This document shows, piece by piece, positions 49,521 through 55,356 of a stretch of 55,356 bases of DNA (the first letter of the stretch is position 1; every line of letters starts with the position of its first letter). Position numbers and translations under genes: made by a program. The stretch is from an uncultured SAR116 cluster alpha proteobacterium (lineage in GTDB: Bacteria > Pseudomonadota > Alphaproteobacteria > Puniceispirillales > Marisalimonadaceae). The notes below the pieces were generated by a model. The model saw only the letters and a list, made by a program, of their open reading frames with translations, was not told the DNA's origin and made no database searches. The DNA is taken from assembly GCA_902533695.1 (NCBI GenBank), contig CACAMV010000006.1, forward strand, positions 1 through 55,356. The letters run 5' to 3'.

Positions 49521-50177
49521 TTGAAATTAAAAATATTAAAACCATTACCTCACTACCTTGTTCAAAGATACAAAGGTTGGAAAGCAACAACATTTGAAGA
49601 AAATAAAAGTTGGTATAAAAAATTGGCTATTGAGGGTCAAAACCCAAGAGCAATGATCATTTCTTGTTGTGATAGCAGGGTACATGTAACCTCAATTTTT
49701 GGATCTGAGGCTGGTGAATTCTTTATTCATAGAAATATAGCTAACCTTGTGCCACCTTTTAAATCAAGTTCTGACTATCACGGAACATCTGCTGCAATTG
49801 AATACGCAGTAACTATATTAAAAATTTCGCACATTATTGTTTTAGGTCATTCTTCATGTGGAGGAATCAATTCTTGCTTTAATTACTTCTCTAATAGATA
49901 CAAAATTGAAAATAAAGGCGAGAGTTTCATAAAATCTTGGCTTGAAATACTTAGACCTAGCTTTAATAATTTATCAAAAAAAATTGATGAAAAAAAACAA
50001 ATTAAATTTTTAGAGAAAAAAGCGGTTTTAGTTTCACTGGAAAATTTGATAACTTTTCCATTTGTTCAACAAGCAATTTCAAATGAAAAACTCACTTTGC
50101 ATGGTCTTTGGCATGAAATTGAATCGGGAGATTTATTTCATTACAATAGCGAAAAAGACAAGTTTGAAATCATATAA
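49521..50177 (+). CDS. Beta-class carbonic anhydrase
   Basis: IISCCDSRVH, HRNIANLVPP, GTSAAIEYAVTILKISHIIVLGHSSCGGI; TTG start. Confidence 0.95.
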   Translation: MKLKILKPLPHYLVQRYKGWKATTFEENKSWYKKLAIEGQNPRAMIISCCDSRVHVTSIFGSEAGEFFIHRNIANLVPPFKSSSDYHGTSAAIEYAVTILKISHIIVLGHSSCGGINSCFNYFSNRYKIENKGESFIKSWLEILRPSFNNLSKKIDEKKQIKFLEKKAVLVSLENLITFPFVQQAISNEKLTLHGLWHEIESGDLFHYNSEKDKFEII

Positions 50178-50201
50178 TTAGACACTTTAGAGTATCTAAT
50201 T
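50176..50201 (+). terminator. Possible hairpin after the carbonic anhydrase gene
   Basis: AATTAGACACT..AGTATCTAATT imperfect inverted repeat immediately after the stop; AT-rich, weak. Confidence 0.35.
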
Positions 50202-50318
50202 TAACATTTTGTCAAGCAAACATATGTTGCTATAAAAGAAAAAAACAAATTTTTAATTTCTTAAGTTAATTACATAACAAATCAATCATTTCCGTTAAAT
50301 ATTTGCTAATTAAAAAAG

Positions 50319-50741
50319 CTAATTTGAAACCTCAAACAAAACTTCAGGATTTGTCATGGTTTTGATTTCCAAAACATTCCCATTTGGGTCTTCTACAAAA
50401 AAAGTTTCTTGCTCAAACTTTGTTCCTTTAAACCTTCTATATGGCTTATCTAAATAATCGATTTCACTAGACTCGATTCTACGTTTTAATTCTTGAAAAA
50501 TATCTTCATCAAGATGAACGCCAAAATGAGGCACACAAACATCCCCCATATCTACATGATGTCTTTCTCTGTGTTGTCTGGTTTCTGTTTGATGTAATGT
50601 GAGTTCATTTCCCCAAAAGTTAACATCAATCCAATGTCCTTTTTCTTGATTACCCGTTTTACAACCCAAAATATCTTTATAAAACTTCAAAGCAGTAGGA
50701 ATATCTCCTGCAGGAACTGCTAAATGAAAAGTGTTTGCCAA
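50319..50741 (-). CDS. VOC (glyoxalase/bleomycin resistance) family protein
   Basis: FHLAVPAGDIPTALKFYKDILGCK...FGVHLDEDIF...FVEDPNGNVLEIKT. Confidence 0.92.
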   Translation of the reverse strand: MANTFHLAVPAGDIPTALKFYKDILGCKTGNQEKGHWIDVNFWGNELTLHQTETRQHRERHHVDMGDVCVPHFGVHLDEDIFQELKRRIESSEIDYLDKPYRRFKGTKFEQETFFVEDPNGNVLEIKTMTNPEVLFEVSN

Positions 50742-50793
50742 TTTATTCTCCTTTGATCCATATTACTTATAAAATACAAAAGTTTGTCTAAAA

Positions 50794-51216
50794 TCACAAT
50801 TTTTTTAACATTTTTTTGAAAACTTTTTTTGACTTTCCATAAAGTTTAACTTTTTTAATTTTTTTAAGATTACTTTTATCTCCGTCTACTAAAACTATTC
50901 CTATCATGCCCATGGCTTTATGAGGTGTACATTGATATAAATATATTCCTGGTTTTTTAAAAACATATTCTGCATCTTTATTAATTTTTGACTTAAACTT
51001 CTTTACGCCGTCAGGCATACCAATAAACTCTACATTGTGACCTTTAGAAACAGATTTCCATACTATTTTGTCATTTAAATTTATCTTTGCAACCTTGGTC
51101 GAATAAACCATTTTTTCTTTACCAAGCTTATTCAACATTTGAATTTCAATTGTTTCGGCAAAACTTCCATATGAAAAAAACATAAAACTCAAAACAAAAA
51201 AAACTTTTTTAATCAT
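50794..51216 (-). CDS. Pseudoazurin-like type 1 copper protein
   Basis: Signal peptide; IEIQMLNKLGKEKMVYSTKVAKINLNDKIVWKSVSKGHNVEFI; copper ligands H...C-x4-H-x3-M region YQCTPHKAMGMIG. Confidence 0.93.
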   Translation of the reverse strand: MIKKVFFVLSFMFFSYGSFAETIEIQMLNKLGKEKMVYSTKVAKINLNDKIVWKSVSKGHNVEFIGMPDGVKKFKSKINKDAEYVFKKPGIYLYQCTPHKAMGMIGIVLVDGDKSNLKKIKKVKLYGKSKKVFKKMLKKL

Positions 51217-51285
51217 TTTTATCCCTTCTTATTAAAATTTTATTCTATCATGGATGATATAGCTATTTTAAAAAATTTTTAAACC

Positions 51286-52545
51286 CTATTTTTCTGCTAA
51301 TTTTCTTGGCTCACTTTTCCCTAAAATAAAATATGAAATTAAAAACAATAAAATTACAAAAAACATTCCATATTTTTGACTTCCAAAAGACATTACAAGG
51401 CTTCCATATATCAAAGGTCCCAAAAAACTAGTTATTTTCCCAGAAAAAATTGCAATGCCAAAAAATTGAGAGCCCCTATTTTCAGGAACTATTTTAACAA
51501 GTAAAACTCTGCTAGAGGATTGCAAAGGGCCAACAAAAAAGCCTAAAAAGAAACTTACCATCCAAAAAAATATTTTATTTTCTATTGAGATTAAAATTAA
51601 TCCTGAAAATACTAAACCCAATAAAGATAGCTTAATAGTTTTAAATGGTGAAATTTTATCATCTAAATAACCCCCAAATAAAGCACCTAGAGCAGCTGAA
51701 ATATTTATTAATACTGCAAAATATAATATCTCTATTTTATCGAAGTTAAAAACTTTCGTTGCATAAATTCCTCCAAAAGCAAATAGTGTTACAAGGGCAT
51801 CAAAATAGAATATTCTTGCAATAAAATACCTCAACAAAGTTTTTGATTTAAATATCATCTTTAAACCCCGGTTGAGATAATTAAACGTATTATGTTGTGT
51901 TGGGTTTTTTTTTGGTTCTTTTACATAAAAAAATAAAGGTAGACAGAATAAAAGTAACCAAATTGATATAAAAAGCATACAAGCTCTAACATCTCCAGCG
52001 TGCTCTTTTGAAATCCCAAATGGCAAATTTTCTGGGAAAATAAATATTAAAAGACAGAAAATTAAAGAAGCTATCCCACCTAAATAACCTGCACACCATG
52101 ATAATCCAGATATCTGACCATAACTTTTTTCATCAGAAGCTTTACATAACAAAGAATTATATAACACAAAAATTAATTCCATGCATAATATAGATAAACA
52201 TGAAAAAACTGTTGCAAAAACTAAATATTCGCTTCCAGGTAATGCAAACCACAACAGAGAAGTAGAAATAAAACCAAAGATAGTTAATATAAATAAAATA
52301 AACTTTCTGTTTCCTTTTTTGTCGGAAAAACTTCCTAAAATTGGACTTAAAATTGCTGTCAAAAAGCCAGAAAAACCTAAAATACAGGCCCAAAAAAAAG
52401 TGCCATTATCAACAGCGATAGAATTTACAAAATAAACCGAAAAAATAAATGTCGTATGTATAGTTGGTATCGGTGAAGTGCCCCAATCAAATAACATGAA
52501 TGAAACAGATTTTTTATTAAATTTAGACATTGATTCTGAAACCAA
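51286..52545 (-). CDS. MFS transporter, UMF1/Atg22-like
   Basis: MLFDWGTSPIPTIHTTFIFSVYF, SPILGSFSDKKGNRKFILF; 12 TM-like pattern. Confidence 0.87.
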   Translation of the reverse strand: MVSESMSKFNKKSVSFMLFDWGTSPIPTIHTTFIFSVYFVNSIAVDNGTFFWACILGFSGFLTAILSPILGSFSDKKGNRKFILFILTIFGFISTSLLWFALPGSEYLVFATVFSCLSILCMELIFVLYNSLLCKASDEKSYGQISGLSWCAGYLGGIASLIFCLLIFIFPENLPFGISKEHAGDVRACMLFISIWLLLFCLPLFFYVKEPKKNPTQHNTFNYLNRGLKMIFKSKTLLRYFIARIFYFDALVTLFAFGGIYATKVFNFDKIEILYFAVLINISAALGALFGGYLDDKISPFKTIKLSLLGLVFSGLILISIENKIFFWMVSFFLGFFVGPLQSSSRVLLVKIVPENRGSQFFGIAIFSGKITSFLGPLIYGSLVMSFGSQKYGMFFVILLFLISYFILGKSEPRKLAEK

Positions 52546-52553
52546 ATTCCCTA

Positions 52554-52874
52554 TTAAATCACAAACATTTTATCAATTATCCAAAAAGACATCATACCAA
52601 TTATAATTGTGTAAATAACATTTTTTAATAAAATCGATATAAAAACTGATAGAATTGCTGCGTATACTTTTGAGTTTTCAACAACTAAAAATTGATTGTC
52701 AGAAATAAAAAAAACTGCCTGAAAAATAATTGGGGTAAGAACTACAATCGGAATAATTTGTATTAATCGTAAATAATGTCCTGAGACCTTAAATTTTAAA
52801 ATACCTGACAAAGGCAAAAATCTAATAGTAAAAGTGATTATGCCGCACAAAAAAATTAATATCCAAATATTCAT
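52554..52874 (-). CDS. AzlD family protein
   Basis: MNIWILIFLCGIITFTIRFLPLSGI; ATGA overlap with azlC stop at 52871; longer ORF start at 52997 rejected. Confidence 0.8.
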   Translation of the reverse strand: MNIWILIFLCGIITFTIRFLPLSGILKFKVSGHYLRLIQIIPIVVLTPIIFQAVFFISDNQFLVVENSKVYAAILSVFISILLKNVIYTIIIGMMSFWIIDKMFVI

Positions 52875-53557
52875 TCTTCGACTCCAAAGGAGATACATAA
52901 ATAACCCAGAAAAATTCCAATCAGAGCTGAAAAAATTATCCACAATTCTATATTTAATCTGTAAAGAATAAGACTTGAAATACCTGATGCTAAACATGAA
53001 ATAATTTCATGTTTTTTCCTAAGCATTGGTATTATTATACCGATAAAACTAAGTGGTATTATAAACTCAAGGTTTAAATAACTTGGAACCGCCTCTCCAA
53101 AAATAATCCCAACAAGTGATGACAGTTGCCAAGTTATAAAAAGAGTTAAACCTGAACCCAGAAGATGATAATGAAAAAAATCACTATGATTATTGCTCTG
53201 AAAATACTTAATTGAAACTGCATAAGCTTCGTCTGTTAGCAAATATGAAAGGATTATCCTCCATTTCAACGTAAGTTGTTTTAAATATTCATTTACAGAT
53301 ACCCCATACAAAAAATGGCGGAGATTAATAGCTGTGATTGAAGTCAACAATGAAGTTGGATTTACAATTAAAAAAAGTTTAGCAAATACTATTTGGCTTG
53401 CTCCTGCGAATATGACAGATGACATTACAAATGCTTGCAGAATAGTTAAACCGCTTTCAATTGCAATTACTCCATAAATAATTCCAAAGGGGAAAACCCC
53501 TATTTGGATTGGAAGTTCTTGAACAACCCCTTTTTTAAAATGATACCATTTAGTCAT
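52871..53557 (-). CDS. AzlC family branched-chain amino acid permease
   Basis: FKKGVVQELPIQIGVFPFGIIYGVIAIESGLTILQAFVMSSVIFAGASQIVFAKLF, NLRHFLYGVSV, LTDEAYAVS. Confidence 0.93.
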   Translation of the reverse strand: MTKWYHFKKGVVQELPIQIGVFPFGIIYGVIAIESGLTILQAFVMSSVIFAGASQIVFAKLFLIVNPTSLLTSITAINLRHFLYGVSVNEYLKQLTLKWRIILSYLLTDEAYAVSIKYFQSNNHSDFFHYHLLGSGLTLFITWQLSSLVGIIFGEAVPSYLNLEFIIPLSFIGIIIPMLRKKHEIISCLASGISSLILYRLNIELWIIFSALIGIFLGYLCISFGVEE

Positions 53558-53617
53558 AATTAAAAAATTATTAAATAATTATATTCTAATTTTTGAAAAA
53601 AAAATATAATATAAAAT

Positions 53618-54304
53618 ATGAATAATAAAAAAACTATTTTGATTACAGGCGCGAACCGAGGTATAGGTTTAGCGTTAACAAAAACGGCGTTGCTAAAAAA
53701 ATTTTTTGTTATTGCATGTTATAGGAATGATGATAGTAAACATGATCTCTATTCTCTTGAATGCAATACGTTGCAAATTGTCAAAGCAGATGTAACAGAA
53801 GAAGTTTCCCTTAAAAAGATGGCAGAATCTATAAATACTAATATTGATTTTTTAGTTTGTAATGCCGGGGTCAATAATGGTTATGGTTCATTTGATAGTT
53901 CTGATCACTCCATAGAAAAGATGTTGGATGTTTTTAATGTAAATGTTATTGGATCCATATTAACAGTTCGAAATTTAATAAATAAAATGAGTGAAGGAAG
54001 TAATATAATTTTTATTTCCTCAATAATGGGGGTTCAAAAACATGAAGGTTCAAGAGCAACTATATACAGAGCATCAAAAGCTGCACTAAATAATGTAATG
54101 ATATCTATTTCAAATGACTTAAGAGTAAAAGGCATTTCAGTAACAGCATTTCATCCTGGTTGGGTAAAAACTGATATGGGAGGACCAAATGCGAATCTTA
54201 CAGTTCAAGAAAGTGCTGCATCTTTAATACATAATTTTTTAAACTTAAATATGGATAATACTGGATATTTATTTAATTATGATGGTTCAAAAATGGATTT
54301 TTGA
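53618..54304 (+). CDS. SDR family oxidoreductase
   Basis: ITGANRGIGLALT, CNAGVNNGYG, YRASKAALNNVM, FHPGWVKTDMGG. Confidence 0.93.
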   Translation: MNNKKTILITGANRGIGLALTKTALLKKFFVIACYRNDDSKHDLYSLECNTLQIVKADVTEEVSLKKMAESINTNIDFLVCNAGVNNGYGSFDSSDHSIEKMLDVFNVNVIGSILTVRNLINKMSEGSNIIFISSIMGVQKHEGSRATIYRASKAALNNVMISISNDLRVKGISVTAFHPGWVKTDMGGPNANLTVQESAASLIHNFLNLNMDNTGYLFNYDGSKMDF

Positions 54305-54334
54305 TTATTTTACTTAATTACAAGGAGAAAAAAT

Positions 54335-54625
54335 ATGGCAAAAGGTTATTTTTTAAGCGCGCATAGGAGTCCTGCAAATCCTGAAAAGAGAGCAGCTTAT
54401 TTAGAGCTTGCAGGTCCAGCTTTTTTAAAAGCTGGAGGCAAAGTGTTAGCAAGTACTAATAATATAGAAGCACATGAAAATGGTAAAGTAGAACAAACGG
54501 TCCTAATTGAATTTGAAAGTCTTGAAAAGGCTTTACAAGCATATCAGAGCAAGGATTATCAAAAAGCTCTAGAAGCTCTTGATGGTGGTGCTGATAGGGA
54601 TATTAGAATCTTTGAAGGTGTCTGA
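54335..54625 (+). CDS. DUF1330 domain-containing protein
   Basis: AKGYFLSAHRSPANPEKRAAYLELAGPAFLKAGGKVLAS...DRDIRIFEGV. Confidence 0.9.
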   Translation: MAKGYFLSAHRSPANPEKRAAYLELAGPAFLKAGGKVLASTNNIEAHENGKVEQTVLIEFESLEKALQAYQSKDYQKALEALDGGADRDIRIFEGV

Positions 54626-54664
54626 ATATAAATATTTATTACTATTTAAATATTTGTTCAAAGG

Positions 54665-55354
54665 ATGGAACTTTTTAAAAATCTAAAACTGTTGTTTCCT
54701 CTTTTTTTGGTTTGTGGAATCATAGTTTTTTATTTTTTAGAATTAAATGAGTTATTATCCTTAGATATATTCCTTAACAATTATTTTAAATTCAAAGAAT
54801 TCATAACAGTAAATCCATTCTCCTCATACTTTATCTATATTTTAATTTATATTCTGGTAGTCTCATTTTCTATTCCAATTGCTTCTTTTTTAACTATTTG
54901 TGGTGGCGCGCTCTTCGGATGGTATGCATTATCTATTATCCCTTTCGCAGCAACCTTTGGTTCAATAATTGTTTTCATTGCTGCAAAAACAGTTTTTTAT
55001 GAATTTTTTAAAAACAAAACTAGTTCTTTCTACAAAACTCTAGAAAATGGTTTTAAAAAAAATGATGTTGTTTACCTCCTTTCTCTCAGATTGATACCTC
55101 TAGTTCCTTTTTGGGTTGCAAATGTTATACCTGCATTTTTTAATATGAAATTAAATTTATATATCTTAGCTACCTTTTTTGGCATTTTACCAGGTACGTT
55201 TATATACATCTGGTTTTCAATTGGTTTGGAACAAATATTAATAGAAGGTTATAAGCCAGATTTTTCTATTTACAATCATCCTGCTATTTTAGGATCATTT
55301 ACAGCGTTAGGAATCTTGATATTGCTTCCAATTTTTTTTAAAAAAAAATTATGA
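54665..55354 (+). CDS. TVP38/TMEM64 (VTT domain) family membrane protein
   Basis: SFSIPIASFLTICGGALFGWYALSIIPFAATFGSIIVFIAAKTVF, LSLRLIPLVPFWVANVIPAFFNMKLNLYILATFFGILPGTFIYIW. Confidence 0.93.
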   Translation: MELFKNLKLLFPLFLVCGIIVFYFLELNELLSLDIFLNNYFKFKEFITVNPFSSYFIYILIYILVVSFSIPIASFLTICGGALFGWYALSIIPFAATFGSIIVFIAAKTVFYEFFKNKTSSFYKTLENGFKKNDVVYLLSLRLIPLVPFWVANVIPAFFNMKLNLYILATFFGILPGTFIYIWFSIGLEQILIEGYKPDFSIYNHPAILGSFTALGILILLPIFFKKKL

Positions 55355-55356
55355 AA

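Noticed and set aside
50202-50318. Several AT-rich near-palindromes (for example GCAAACATATGTTGC) in the largest convergent gap, considered as an ncRNA
   Set aside because: Arms are short or bulged and no promoter or terminator pair is evident; cannot support an RNA gene.
1-55356. CRISPR arrays, tRNA/rRNA genes, transposases, integrases, phage genes, attachment sites
   Set aside because: None seen: intergenic space is minimal, no direct-repeat array was noticed, and no mobile-element protein is among the ORFs.

Overview
The window is an AT-rich, very gene-dense bacterial chromosome segment. Gene content suggests a streamlined marine alphaproteobacterium, but that is inference. I see about 63 protein genes and no convincing rRNA, tRNA, CRISPR array, phage or transposase. 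Most genes are catabolic or transport modules: (i) ppk-ppx polyphosphate genes; (ii) two AzlC/AzlD pairs; (iii) a TRAP transporter directly followed by a CoA-transferase / MaoC hydratase / CitE-type lyase / MmgE-PrpD / HTD2-like hydratase cluster, which looks like a C5-dicarboxylate (itaconate/mesaconate/citramalate-type) pathway; (iv) enoyl-CoA hydratases, a PcaB-like lyase and a second CaiB transferase around a glutathione-dependent formaldehyde module; (v) an enolase-superfamily enzyme + TauD-type dioxygenase + TctCBA tripartite tricarboxylate transporter + third MmgE/PrpD cluster; (vi) a Baeyer-Villiger-type monooxygenase; (vii) pobA-pcaH-pcaG without the rest of the pca pathway; (viii) assorted redox, copper and molybdate genes. 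Structural points: 10 of 11 convergent gene junctions are 12 nt or closer or overlapping, with no room for terminators. A perfect 14-bp hairpin sits between dctP and dctQ. No recognisable DNA-binding transcription factor is encoded in about 55 kb. Several small hydrophobic ORFs missing from the supplied ORF track are present. All assignments come from reading translated sequence and motifs; no database search was run.
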